Below, one piece after another: positions 17,344 through 25,959 of a stretch of DNA of 64,000 bases (position 1 is the first letter of the stretch; each line of letters opens with the position of its first letter). The DNA lies in the NCBI GenBank assembly GCA_017608295.1, contig JAFCGF010000005.1:117924-181923 (forward strand). The letters are read 5' to 3'. Position numbers and translations under genes: made by a program. Under the pieces are notes generated by a model, which was not told the DNA's origin, ran no database searches, and saw nothing but the letters and a program-made list of their open reading frames with translations. The DNA is from Candidatus Woesearchaeota archaeon (lineage in GTDB: Archaea > Nanoarchaeota > Nanoarchaeia > Woesearchaeales > JAGVZT01).

Positions 17344-18651
17344 ATGAGAATGAGTAACAAGATTGTGGAAGTGTCATTTAAGACAGACCCAGATGGATTT
17401 ATATCTCAACAATGCCCTGAGTGTAATAGGTATTTTAAAGTAAAATTCGAGAAAAGTTCAAAGAAAAAGCTTAGTTATTGTCCTTATTGTAGCTTCAATA
17501 GTGAATCCTTTCTAACTGAAAAACAAATCAATTATGCAAAAGATATGATGTCATCTAAAGTCGTTTTACCTCTGTTAAAGAAATTCGGTAACTCTTTCAG
17601 TTCTTCAAGTAAATTTATCCAAGTTAAGTCAGAATATAAATGTAAACCTCATGCTTTAGCACCAATCGAGGACAATAGAGTTAATAAGATAATTCAATTT
17701 TCTTGCTGTGCTGAGGATGCAAAGATTAGGGATTCTTGGAATCAGAAAGTCTATTGTATTATATGTAAAAAGGAATTTGAATCTCTTGGGGGTGAAATCA
17801 GAATGAATTCAGCTTACGACTCATTTGAAAAATCCTATAAGCGGTTGAAAGATTATGCTGAAAATGTTCTAAGTTCAGATCGGGCTAACTTTGAAACTAA
17901 TTTAAAGATTTTCATCAATCATGTAGAGAAGGATGGATTCTTTTCTCCAATAACAAAACAACTTAATAATCATCCAAGAGTTGTTGATGGTTGGTGGAAA
18001 ACAGCCTTAGATTCAAGATCTTCCTTTGTTGGCAGTGGCAAGTTGGATTTGCCTGAGGATGAGGAGGAGAGACTTGCGTTATTATATCAATTATGTAAGT
18101 CAATTAATTCTAATGAAATTAAACTAACCACTATTGCAATGACTTTTTTCGGTGGTTCTAACTTAAATTATATGGTTCAGAAATTTAATGAAACTTTCTT
18201 CACACCCTTTTTGAAGTTGTTAGAATACAAAATAGATGAAATTGAGGAAAAAGTAAGAATTGATGAAAGTACATTGGGTTCTAATGAAAAATATACCGAG
18301 ACAGTAAAAACGGTAATAAATGTTCACGGTGACAATTTAGGAATAATCTCAACAGGTGATAATACGACCAATACTTTGATTAATAGTGAACCGGAACTCA
18401 TAAATCGGTTGTTAGAATTAAAAACTATAGAGGATGTTGAAGATAAATCTGGATTCAAGAACCTTGTTGATGAGATAGTTCATCTGACTAAAGATAACGA
18501 AGATAAGATTACAATTGTACAGAAACTCGGAGAGCTTATTGGCCGAAGTCCTTCTGTAAAATCAAAGTTAAAACAGATTGCATTCAATGCCGGAATCGCA
18601 GTTAGTTCTAATGTAGTAATTGAAGGAATTAAATTTGTTCTTGGCATTTAG
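17344..18651 (+). CDS. Zinc-ribbon protein of unknown function with conserved HGDN/STGDN segment
   Basis: 435 aa from ATG 17344. An N-terminal zinc ribbon (CPEC and CPYC) is followed by a second Cys cluster (CC then CIIC) near residues 115-140. The middle is helical. Near residue 330 there is the motif INVHGDNLGIISTGDN, which I associate with the linker of some multi-domain defence or NLR-like effector proteins. The C-terminal 25 residues are hydrophobic or amphipathic (GIAVSSNVVIEGIKF), as in membrane-disrupting effectors. It is AT-rich compared with the conserved chromosomal genes and lies in accessory DNA beside a HEPN gene. A defence role is possible but unproven. Confidence 0.55.
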   Translation: MRMSNKIVEVSFKTDPDGFISQQCPECNRYFKVKFEKSSKKKLSYCPYCSFNSESFLTEKQINYAKDMMSSKVVLPLLKKFGNSFSSSSKFIQVKSEYKCKPHALAPIEDNRVNKIIQFSCCAEDAKIRDSWNQKVYCIICKKEFESLGGEIRMNSAYDSFEKSYKRLKDYAENVLSSDRANFETNLKIFINHVEKDGFFSPITKQLNNHPRVVDGWWKTALDSRSSFVGSGKLDLPEDEEERLALLYQLCKSINSNEIKLTTIAMTFFGGSNLNYMVQKFNETFFTPFLKLLEYKIDEIEEKVRIDESTLGSNEKYTETVKTVINVHGDNLGIISTGDNTTNTLINSEPELINRLLELKTIEDVEDKSGFKNLVDEIVHLTKDNEDKITIVQKLGELIGRSPSVKSKLKQIAFNAGIAVSSNVVIEGIKFVLGI

Positions 18652-19062
18652 TAATCCCTCTTAATGTTTCAACTGAATGGGAATTGTGCCCCCTCTCCCT
18701 TCTTCCTTCGCGCTGCACCTGACTCATGCCGTCCATTCATCCCCCGCAAATGCAAATCCGGTTGATACACAAATTAGGCAGAGCCTAATTGTGCCCAAGT
18801 AATCGAAGATTACTTTGGGTGTTAGTGCGGCCTGAAGCCGCACGTCGCACTGCTTCCGTACTCCTTGCCTCTGCTGCCCTTGTGTCGATGGCCTGCTCCC
18901 CCTGCTTCAGTTGGGTAGCGGGTCGGAGTCCGCACCTCTTCATCAATTTCGAGAACGATTTCGAAATCCGAAATCACATCAAGAATCACTCAAATTGAAT
19001 GGGCCGAAGCTTGTTTTGAGGAGGTTTTTTAAACGACTGTGCGATGTCTAGGATAGAATCCA
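18652..19062. repeat. Gene-free stretch with three tandem short-loop hairpins and a shared 32-bp repeat
   Basis: No convincing gene. Three hairpins stand in a row. The first is CACAAATTAGGC-AGA-GCCTAATTGTG (one bulge), at about 18768-18793. The second is AAGTAATC-GAA-GATTACTT near 18797-18815. The third is GTGCGGC-CTGAA-GCCGCAC at 18826-18844. The last is part of a 32-bp sequence (18822-18853) found again exactly at 20238-20269. The 3' end also repeats a motif near 17222 (AATCACATCAAGA). Nothing else is seen in the stretch. Confidence 0.65.
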
Positions 19063-20031
19063 ATGAAAATAATGTGGAATGCTATCAGTAGATTCGTTGA
19101 GAACATTCAGACTACGTTCCATCGGAAGAAAGACCAGGCTATAGAAACTGTCCAAGATTCATTCATTCCCAAACTCAAGCCAATTATTCCCAAACTCAAG
19201 CCAAGTCTTATTTTCGTTCTCGGAATTGTTGTTGGTCTTCTATTTGGTGTAGTCTTCGAGGAGCAGATCATTGACTTTTATTCCTACAACATTTTACAAA
19301 ATAAACCTAGGGTGCTAGTAAGCCTGACCTCAACAGTTATTTATCCGAATAACGAAACGATAGATTTACTTTCTGATGGAAGAAGCTACTTGAATTCTGC
19401 GTTACCTTACTTGTATGAATTTAACACTTATGAGAATATTGTGTTTAATCCGTTCACAGAAATTAACTTCAGTTCCGTAAATGAAACATTTTGTTTTATT
19501 ACAGCACCTACACGTATTTTCCTTGAGTCAAAAGAATCGAAGACTGCATCCTTCACCTACGATTATCGGGTGGAAGAATTAGGTAGGGGTGAGCCGTATC
19601 TATACCATGACATAATGTTGCATAATCTCGGCAAGGTAAAGATTGAGAATCTTCGATTCAGAATATGCTTTGATGGCTTAGTGGACCTTTCGCCTGACCA
19701 GTTTAATGTCTTCAGTGCTGAGGGTGAATGTATTATCGGAGAGAAAGACATTCTATTGCCGGATGATAAATATGTCATCAATTTTGAGCTATCTGACGTG
19801 AGCATAGAGGATTTTAATCCTGATCAGATTTATAATGAGCTGGAAATTCGATATTACAAAGGAGAGTTATATCAGGAGAGAGTCAATTTCTCACAAAATG
19901 TCTTTATGAATACCTATGTGATTGGAATCCAGAACTGTGAATTCTCTTCACGGAGCCTTTCAATTGAAAAACGCATTCTTCTCAATAAGAAAACTGGTGA
20001 GGCAACCGCCGAGTACGACCTGGTTTCATGA
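19063..20031 (+). CDS. Membrane-anchored protein with extracellular beta-rich domain
   Basis: 322 aa. The N-terminal 45 residues are cytoplasmic and contain a duplicated PKLKP segment. One transmembrane helix (about 50-72, FVLGIVVGLLFGVVF) is followed by an exported, Asn- and aromatic-rich domain of about 240 residues with several beta strands. No known family is recognised. It lies between two gene-free stretches that carry the same 32-bp hairpin repeat. Confidence 0.6.
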   Translation: MKIMWNAISRFVENIQTTFHRKKDQAIETVQDSFIPKLKPIIPKLKPSLIFVLGIVVGLLFGVVFEEQIIDFYSYNILQNKPRVLVSLTSTVIYPNNETIDLLSDGRSYLNSALPYLYEFNTYENIVFNPFTEINFSSVNETFCFITAPTRIFLESKESKTASFTYDYRVEELGRGEPYLYHDIMLHNLGKVKIENLRFRICFDGLVDLSPDQFNVFSAEGECIIGEKDILLPDDKYVINFELSDVSIEDFNPDQIYNELEIRYYKGELYQERVNFSQNVFMNTYVIGIQNCEFSSRSLSIEKRILLNKKTGEATAEYDLVS

Positions 20032-20402
20032 CGGAGTTCACCTTTTGCTTTTTTAATATCTTGTGACATTGAGTTTTTTCTATACTTTTCCGTTCGTGTC
20101 TCCCCCGTACACTGAAGCTCTGCTTTGTGTCCTCTCCCGCCCGCGCCATCCCTGCGTCCACATTCCACCTCACTCGCCGTTCTCCCCCTGGACATGATGA
20201 AATCGTCATCAGAGCAAACTGCAAACAGTTTGATCATTTAGTGCGGCCTGAAGCCGCACGTCGCACTGCCTCGCGCTCTTCTCGCAGAAGGACTGTTTTC
20301 TCTGATGCTCTTGATACTCGTCTCCATTGCCTCTCCATGTTCTTTCATCCTCTGGACACTTTCACACCTAAGTCGATGAAAGTGTCATCGGAGGAAAGAA
20401 AC
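20032..20402. repeat. Gene-free stretch with second copy of the 32-bp hairpin repeat
   Basis: 20238-20269 is identical to 18822-18853 and contains the hairpin GTGCGGC-CTGAA-GCCGCAC at 20242-20260. Just before it are GATGA-AATCG-TCATC and CAAACTG-CAAA-CAGTTTG. Further on, ACACTTTC and GAAAGTGT pair around 20356-20386. GGAGGAAAG at 20390-20398 is the ribosome-binding site of the next gene. No gene is supported in this stretch. Confidence 0.6.
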
Positions 20403-20645
20403 ATGGATAGTATTGCAGTGTATCGCATAGTACAGTCGCTCAAAGCGAACAACAGCGTGCGCTTCGACACGCATGACCTCGCGGACTTCGATTCGCTCCT
20501 GGCGAACCTCGACATCTGCACACCCCTGAAAGCGGCTGACAAGGCGGCCCTCCTGCAAGAACTGAGACCGCTCGCAGAGCGCTACCAGACCAGCGAGATG
20601 AGGCGCATGGTCGCACGGGGAACAGACGAGATGCTCGTGTGGTGA
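20403..20645 (+). CDS. 80-aa helical protein of unknown function
   Basis: The ATG at 20403, with GGAGGAAAG directly upstream, decides the start. The 80-aa product begins MDSIAVYRIVQSLKANN and is soluble and helical with many Leu, Ala, Asp and Arg; no family recognised. GC content is higher than its AT-rich neighbours. It is followed after about 60 bp by the promoter of the RHH gene. Confidence 0.5.
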   Translation: MDSIAVYRIVQSLKANNSVRFDTHDLADFDSLLANLDICTPLKAADKAALLQELRPLAERYQTSEMRRMVARGTDEMLVW

Positions 20646-20706
20646 GGTCACAGATGGATGTGTTTATATAGCCTGGCTTATCCCTCCCATAAGGAGGATA
20701 GCGATT

Positions 20707-21015
20707 GTGATGTTCGGATTCCTGAAACGGCTGGGAGAGTTAATTCTAGAAGCAGAACGTGAACTCAGTCGTAGTGATAAATTGTATGGGGGGTTGAGAG
20801 GGTGGCTTTTTGGTTCTTGCATTCTCGCTGCCGCTCTTCCTGTTCTTTTTCAGCCAGGGCGAACGAGGAGGAGAAAGGCAATGAGCACGAAGTTCACGTT
20901 GCGGCTGAGCAGCTCGCTCCGGCGTAGGCTTGAGGAAGAGGCAGCGCACAGAGAAGAGAGCCTGAGCGAGCTCGTGAGAAGGAAGCTGGACCCGTATGGG
21001 GAGGTTGGGACGTGA
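20707..21015 (+). CDS. Ribbon-helix-helix protein, possibly with an N-terminal membrane segment
   Basis: One 102-aa frame with two plausible starts. The outer start (20707/20710) has TATA box TTTATATA at 20663-20670 and AAGGAGGA upstream. The inner ATG at 20881 also has a strong GAGGAGGAG. The inner 44-aa product (KFTLRLSSSLRRRLEEEAAH and on) is a classic RHH DNA-binding domain. The outer 58 residues include a likely transmembrane helix (WLFGSCILAAALPVLF). The cell may make a free repressor, a membrane-tethered form, or both. Arc/CopG-type RHH proteins act as dimers that bind DNA through the N-terminal beta strand. Confidence 0.6.
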   Translation: MMFGFLKRLGELILEAERELSRSDKLYGGLRGWLFGSCILAAALPVLFQPGRTRRRKAMSTKFTLRLSSSLRRRLEEEAAHREESLSELVRRKLDPYGEVGT

Positions 21016-21097
21016 GCCTGAGCCAAACAGGTGCTAATTCAGGAGCAGGGTGTGGCTGTAGGGAAAGACAACTGTTTGGATTAGGGTTTAAACGGAA

Positions 21098-21700
21098 TTA
21101 TGCACGTTCCCAAAGACTTAAAGCCTTTTTCTGAGAGATTTCTTCCTCAATTTTTCTTAATTCTTCAATATCAGTATAATAGCTATCATAGAATGAACTA
21201 TATTCTTTGACTAGTATATTCCAATTTTCTGTCACTTTAGGGAACGGTGAACTAAATCTCCCCCTTGTTTCATGTGGTCTATGACCTCCATCATATCCAT
21301 AATCCTTAATGATGTCTATACTTTTTCCAGAAATTTGGCTCATAGTTTCTTTAACTATTGCTTCGTGCACTTTTCCGAGAGAAAGTAGATTCCGTGTGTT
21401 TTCAGTTTTTTCAAGATGAGGAAATACATTAGGATTAGAAAATGATTTTTCAACCATTTTAGCTACTTTATCTTGAAGCTGGCAAATTTTCCCCTTCATT
21501 TCTTTTATTTGTTCTTCTCCTATTTTTTCAGTAACGCCCAATTCATAAATGACGTGTCTTTTTGCTTCTTCTTCAATGGCACCTTTAATTATTGGTATAG
21601 ACTCTTTGATGACTTCTTCCCTCACCCTTTCCATTTCTCCTTTAAGTCGAGAAATATTAGCTTTCAGCCCGTCAATTTTCTGTTTTGTTACATCTTCCAT
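21098..21700 (-). CDS. Coiled-coil protein of unknown function
   Basis: 200 aa. Residues 1-90 are a charged heptad-rich coiled coil. The middle has HRPHETRGRF and the C-terminus is again helical and acidic. No catalytic motif or family is recognised. It is alone on the minus strand, with its promoter probably in the AT-rich segment near 21760, shared in divergent fashion with the small membrane protein at 21796. Confidence 0.55.
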   Translation of the reverse strand: MEDVTKQKIDGLKANISRLKGEMERVREEVIKESIPIIKGAIEEEAKRHVIYELGVTEKIGEEQIKEMKGKICQLQDKVAKMVEKSFSNPNVFPHLEKTENTRNLLSLGKVHEAIVKETMSQISGKSIDIIKDYGYDGGHRPHETRGRFSSPFPKVTENWNILVKEYSSFYDSYYTDIEELRKIEEEISQKKALSLWERA

Positions 21701-21795
21701 AATACATCCCCACCGACAGAAAAATCAGGAGTTTCTTTTATGTGTTTCTCTCGCAGACATCTAAGTATATAAATCGAATTCTGTCTTAAGGAAAA

Positions 21796-21900
21796 ATGAA
21801 AGACATTCCTTTCTCAGCCCTAAGAAATCCTAAACAGGCATTCATTATCGCTCTAGGGATGCTTCTGGGTTTGATATTCCTTGTATGGATATTTAGATGA
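21796..21900 (+). CDS. 34-aa single-span membrane protein
   Basis: ATG at 21796, TGA at 21898-21900. Sequence type: short basic N-terminus (MKDIPFSALRNPKQ) and one transmembrane helix ending in WIFR. TATA box GTATATAAA lies about 30 bp upstream, so the transcript is nearly leaderless. Function unknown. Confidence 0.5.
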   Translation: MKDIPFSALRNPKQAFIIALGMLLGLIFLVWIFR

Positions 21901-21936
21901 GATTTTTTATTAAGAGGGGCATAACCCCAAACGTCG

Positions 21937-22251
21937 ATGGTAAAAATCCCACTATTAACCAAGAAAGAACGCTTGAACTACAGGATAGATTTTTTGAAAC
22001 ACGAGGTGGGTTGGGGATTAGCTAAAATTGCTATGATTTTAACCTTCATTGTCGGAATGGACAAAATCTGGTACGCTCTCGCGTTAGATGATAGATATGA
22101 GACACTATCTTTGTTATTGAAATTGTTCTTATGGGGAGCGATTATTGGTTACAATGCGATACTTCTTCTAATGCTAATAAAGCAGGTATCTATATTTCGA
22201 GAACGTTATGAAGAACTAAATGAGGTATACACAAAGATCTTCGGAAAATAG
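21937..22251 (+). CDS. Small two-span membrane protein
   Basis: 104 aa with two transmembrane helices (about 27-48 and 62-86). N- and C-terminal cytoplasmic segments are rich in Lys, Arg and Glu (FRERYEELNEVY). No family recognised. It follows the 34-aa membrane protein by 36 bp on the same strand and may share its transcript. Confidence 0.6.
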   Translation: MVKIPLLTKKERLNYRIDFLKHEVGWGLAKIAMILTFIVGMDKIWYALALDDRYETLSLLLKLFLWGAIIGYNAILLLMLIKQVSIFRERYEELNEVYTKIFGK

Positions 22252-22383
22252 GGAATTTTTACACAAGGAACCTTGATTATTACACAGGCGTCAATTTTTA
22301 CACAAGGCTACCACAACCCTCAAGAACTCGAAAATCATTTGGGTTTTAGAGCGAAATCTATATAAGTCGTATAGAGGATAGAG

Positions 22384-22560
22384 AAGCTAGCACATAGAAC
22401 CTTCTGTTGGATGGGGCCGAGGAAAAACACCCGTTCTGACTTAACGTCGGAAATCCACTGGACAGACGGGCGTAATGCATATAAAACGTCAGTGACCTAA
22501 AACTCATATCGCATTGAACTGGATGCGCCCTTCCCGGCCGGCGCATTCAGAGACTATAGT
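22384..22560 (+). ncRNA. Candidate structured non-coding RNA with its own promoter
   Basis: TATA box TCTATATAAG (22357-22366) predicts transcription from about 22385, but no ORF follows for 200 bp. The region is GC-richer than its surroundings and can fold: AGAAG...CTTCT at the 5' end, CCCGTTCTG pairing with CAGACGGG (about 22429-22476), and ATGCGCC pairing with GGCGCAT near the 3' end (about 22523-22547). The last hairpin could be a terminator. I could not match it to SRP RNA, RNase P RNA or a C/D-box pattern. The ends are estimates. Confidence 0.4.
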
Positions 22561-22583
22561 TAATACAATTACTCACCATCACT

Positions 22584-22751
22584 ATGGAAAAAAAAGAAAT
22601 CAATTCTAAGGGAATGTTTTACTCAGGAATCCCATTTGTCGGTGCTGGTGTCGTATTCATGGCTGCAGTGAATGCTGCGCTTGGAGCAGCCTTTATTGGA
22701 ATCGGAATCACGTTTATGATTCTCGGAAGAAAGGAGGTGTCAAGAAAATGA
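22584..22751 (+). CDS. 55-aa membrane protein
   Basis: ATG 22584 to TGA 22751. A Gly/Ala-rich hydrophobic stretch of about 35 residues (from FVGAGVVFMAAVNAALG to FMILG) can form one long or two short membrane helices, flanked by Lys at both ends. AAAGGAGGTG near its 3' end is the ribosome-binding site of the following gene, which overlaps by ATGA, so the two are translationally coupled. Function unknown. Confidence 0.55.
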   Translation: MEKKEINSKGMFYSGIPFVGAGVVFMAAVNAALGAAFIGIGITFMILGRKEVSRK

Positions 22752-22882
22752 GATGTTCAATATGTGGTGCAGAGGCTTGTTACATGGTTGCGGTCGACAG
22801 TAGGTTAAGCAGAATAGCTACACACGTTGTTGATAAGTATGCTGCAAGATGTAAGAACTGCCAGGACAAGAAACAGCAGTAA
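22748..22882 (+). CDS. 44-aa zinc-ribbon protein
   Basis: The start codon overlaps the preceding stop (ATGA). Two CxxC pairs (CSIC near residue 3 and CKNC near 35) define a small zinc ribbon with a basic C-terminus (QDKKQQ). Strong AAAGGAGGTG precedes it. The overlap with a membrane protein gene suggests a functional pair, but neither has a known family. Confidence 0.55.
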   Translation: MRCSICGAEACYMVAVDSRLSRIATHVVDKYAARCKNCQDKKQQ

Positions 22883-23376
22883 CAGACCACTTACACAGTC
22901 GGCGCATAGTCGTTCATTCTAGTCCACACTAACGAAGACAATACCAAAGAATAAATCCCTTCTCAGCACGCGTGCTTAGGGATACAATTATCACACTTGC
23001 ACTGGCCCATCAGCCTTGCACAATCTTGACATACCATCGGCTTATATCCATAGTAATATCATCTCTTCATGCTTCCTCATCTGGAAACATCCTTTCAATC
23101 CAATCAAGGGGATACGTTTTCATCATAATCAATCACCTCTGTTTCTCCTGCCTCTCCCGTAATAAGTATAGGGCTCTGTGAGCCGGGTTTTTCTCATCCA
23201 GAAGACAAAGGACACCTGCACTCTGTGTCTCGTCAAAGCCTCCCCATCAAGAGAAGGCACCGAATCTTCCACACGGAAAAAAAACGGGAAATGTTAGTTA
23301 TTCCCTAATATACTCCTTAGAAACCACTCTCTCTTTATATGTGTTGAGTCATTTTTTCGAGTTTTTAGAGGGCAGT
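22883..23376. other. Gene-poor stretch; possible minus-strand small RNA and a tiny Cys-rich ORF
   Basis: No solid gene. On the minus strand, CATATAAAGAGAG near 23330-23342 can be a TATA box. Downstream of it are several pairings: GGGAA...TTCCC, GACAC...GTGTC and GGCTC-ACA-GAGCC. These would fit a small RNA from about 23315 to 23165. A 24-aa Cys-rich minus-strand ORF at 22963-23037 (MVCQDCARLMGQCKC and on) has six Cys in a zinc-binding-like spacing but no clear ribosome-binding site. Confidence 0.3.
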
Positions 23377-24585
23377 CTATTCCCCTGGCTGGTAGCTGTA
23401 ATCGAACACGCCCATCTCAGAGGCCTGCTCATAGATGACCACAGGCTCACGCTCCACATACTCCCTTGCATCGTCTGAGAACTCTACAGGATAATCATCT
23501 ACAGAGTATTCAAACGTCAGCTTTGCTAGCTCTCCCGATTCATCAACATTAAAGATAGCGTAATAGGTCTCGTAGTTCCCTTCTATCAGGACCTTATTGC
23601 CATCCACAGTCCATTGGCCTTCCAGCAGATAATTAGCGTCATACTGGTCTATGCCGCGCATGAAGGTTCCTGTCCAATACATGTTGTCGACATCCAGGAA
23701 GGCGAGCATATCAGGCCTGCCGTCGCTCTCCCATTTCTCAGTCGATATCCACTCGCCAGTCAGTTCACCAGTATGCTCATCATGAAACAGCACCTTATTT
23801 GTGAGAAAAGGCTCCCACAGGCCAACGCTATTAGTGCTCTCTCCTTTCTTAATGTAAGGCTCAATGATTTTCTCCTCAAAAAGCGCGATAAAAACAGCCT
23901 GGTCCTCTGCTTCAAGATAATCAAACATCGAGACAGCCCTTCCCCTGGAGAATTCGCTCACCTGGCCATCTGCCCTGTTAGAATCAGCCAACAAGAACTC
24001 CAGAGAAGGATTCGAGCCCATATAAGAATGACCCTCGCCTAAAGCATCACCACGCTTCAGCTCCTGGTCCTGCTCCACAATGCATTCCTTGAGATAGTGA
24101 TGCCTTCCCTCTAAGCCATCACCATAATCTATCTGGACCTGGTAGCCCATGTAATCATTGCCAGGAGTGACAGAAACCACCACACCATCAGCCATGTTCC
24201 GGATGATTGTGCCAGGCTTCAATTCAAAAGCAGCAACCTCCACCCCTTCTATGCGGTCATTAATATGTGCACCAAAGCCCTGGAAATGGCCATTCTTTTC
24301 AAACACGATTTCGTCAAGCTCAACAGGCAAGAAAAGCCGCACATCAGAAGCGTGCTCAGGAACTGGCTGGACAATCACATCCTCCACCCACTCTACTTCA
24401 GGAATATGCTTAAGAAAACGGCCTTTGCCTGGGACTGGCTCTTGAACTTGTGTAGGAGGCCCAATCTCCTCATAGGGTTCAGGCACATCCTCAGGCAGCT
24501 CTTGAGGGAGATCAATATCCGCATTACAGCCCATAAGAACAACCACAATCAGGATGCACGCCAGCAGTCTGAGGTTTAATGCCAT
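23377..24585 (-). CDS. Lipoprotein with degenerate M23 (LytM-like) domain, paralogue A
   Basis: 402 aa. The N-terminus is a lipobox signal (VVVLMGC, Cys at about 20), so the protein is predicted to be membrane-anchored outside the cell. Residues about 90-215 resemble an M23 peptidase fold: GFGAHI, MADGVVVSV, GYQVQIDYGDG and RGDALGEG in the usual order. The zinc-binding HxH near the end is not seen, so catalysis is doubtful. The C-terminal half is beta-rich and unassigned. The next gene upstream (24587-25861) is a paralogue one base away; the pair arose by tandem duplication and is one operon. Confidence 0.7.
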   Translation of the reverse strand: MALNLRLLACILIVVVLMGCNADIDLPQELPEDVPEPYEEIGPPTQVQEPVPGKGRFLKHIPEVEWVEDVIVQPVPEHASDVRLFLPVELDEIVFEKNGHFQGFGAHINDRIEGVEVAAFELKPGTIIRNMADGVVVSVTPGNDYMGYQVQIDYGDGLEGRHHYLKECIVEQDQELKRGDALGEGHSYMGSNPSLEFLLADSNRADGQVSEFSRGRAVSMFDYLEAEDQAVFIALFEEKIIEPYIKKGESTNSVGLWEPFLTNKVLFHDEHTGELTGEWISTEKWESDGRPDMLAFLDVDNMYWTGTFMRGIDQYDANYLLEGQWTVDGNKVLIEGNYETYYAIFNVDESGELAKLTFEYSVDDYPVEFSDDAREYVEREPVVIYEQASEMGVFDYSYQPGE

Positions 24586-24586
24586 C

Positions 24587-25861
24587 TTACCCGTAATAAT
24601 TTAGCCAGCCACCGAGCTTCCAGGCATCGTACCTCGGGTTCCACACGCCCCTGGCCTGGTATGTAAGGGCCTTTTCTGAAAACTCAGCCATTGGGGTTTC
24701 GCTGTACTCGAACTTCATGCGGGCCTGCTTCGCCCCTGTGGAATCCACTCCCGCATCCTCGGTAATCTCAAAGAGTGCGTAGGACTTCAAGCCGTGTCTT
24801 ACTTCTGTAAAATCAAGCGTCCCTTTCCCCGTAGCAGTATATATCACCTCATATGTGCCATCTAAATACACCATAGGGTTCCCCATACCTCCACCCTCGG
24901 ATCTCAGGCGATAAATATTTCCGGTGTAATACGCGTTGTCTGCTTCAATGAAGGTCATAAGAGTAAGCTCACTCCCGTCCCAGTCCTGCTCAACAAGGAA
25001 CCATTCTCCCATAATGCTATTGGGCTCGTGAATCATCATTTTATTTGTGAGGAATGGCTCAAGCGGAGTCCAGAGTCCTTCAGGCACTACACCAGTAGCA
25101 GCATAGGGTTCAAGCACTTTCTCAGTATACGCCTGCTCGAAAGCTGCCTTCACATCACTCTCAAGATAGTCAAATGGAGACACCGCTGTAAAGCCATGGC
25201 CGTTTGAGCTTACCAGACCGCCGTTGATATTCTCGTCCTCGCAGTAGATCTCAATCTCATCCACATTGTCAAGCCCCCACAGGGAATTTGCCTTACCTAG
25301 GGGGTCGAGATGCTTCACTGTATCGCCTACCTCAACAAAAATCTCATTCATCTCGCCGTGCACGCAATACAAGCCGTCTCCATAGTCTATGCTAATCATA
25401 TATTCTGGCTCACCCTGTGGCTGGATCATGTCTATACTTATCACTGTGCCGTCTCCCATCGCTCCTGGCGTGACTCCTTTTCTCACAGAAATCCAGGGAT
25501 GGTCAAGGCCCTCTATGTGCTGGCCCTGATGGACTCCAAAGCCAACAATGGGAACATTGTCAGGCATCAGGTCCTCCAGCGGAGCAGGCAGCTGCAGCCT
25601 CGTTGAAGATGCCTGGGGATGCAGGGGCTGGGTGATGACATTCTCCACCCACTCGACTTCAATAATCTCTCCTGAGGGGTCCCCTAGCCTGGGAGGCATC
25701 GGCGGCTCACCATCATCATCATCAGGGATCTCTGGCACATCAGGGATCTCTGGCTGGTCAGGCTCATCATCATCGCTGTAATCAACAATGCCATCTGTCT
25801 TACCACATCCAGCGACAACAAGTATCACACACAACAACACAATCAACGATTTCAAACCCAT
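24587..25861 (-). CDS. Lipoprotein with degenerate M23 (LytM-like) domain, paralogue B
   Basis: 424 aa from ATG 25861. Lipobox ILVVAGC near residue 19, followed by an Asp/Glu/Pro-rich spacer. The same domain order as its downstream paralogue is seen: a conserved EWVENVITQP segment, an M23-like part (GFGVHQGQHIEG, MGDGTVIS, ISIDYGDGLYCVHGE), then a beta-rich C-terminal domain with LTNKMMIHE. M23 proteins are normally peptidoglycan hydrolases; in an archaeon the fold more likely binds or remodels another surface polymer. It stands first in the two-gene operon. Confidence 0.7.
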   Translation of the reverse strand: MGLKSLIVLLCVILVVAGCGKTDGIVDYSDDDEPDQPEIPDVPEIPDDDDGEPPMPPRLGDPSGEIIEVEWVENVITQPLHPQASSTRLQLPAPLEDLMPDNVPIVGFGVHQGQHIEGLDHPWISVRKGVTPGAMGDGTVISIDMIQPQGEPEYMISIDYGDGLYCVHGEMNEIFVEVGDTVKHLDPLGKANSLWGLDNVDEIEIYCEDENINGGLVSSNGHGFTAVSPFDYLESDVKAAFEQAYTEKVLEPYAATGVVPEGLWTPLEPFLTNKMMIHEPNSIMGEWFLVEQDWDGSELTLMTFIEADNAYYTGNIYRLRSEGGGMGNPMVYLDGTYEVIYTATGKGTLDFTEVRHGLKSYALFEITEDAGVDSTGAKQARMKFEYSETPMAEFSEKALTYQARGVWNPRYDAWKLGGWLNYYG

Positions 25862-25959
25862 GATAATCAACTCTGCTGTATCAATTTCAGCCTTCAGAGT
25901 CTTTAATATCTTTCGATAGGGGTACAGCTACGTCAATAGTAGCTGATTGCACACCAGGA

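Noticed and set aside
18789..18998. Short ORFs sharing VRPEAARRTAS at 18789 and 20127
   Set aside because: The shared peptide is just the translation of the 32-bp hairpin repeat; no ribosome-binding site or coding composition supports them.
22384..22560. RNase P RNA, because of CCGAGGAAAAACACCCG
   Set aside because: Only the GAGGAAA part resembles conserved region I; the matching 3' conserved region was not found and the length is too short.
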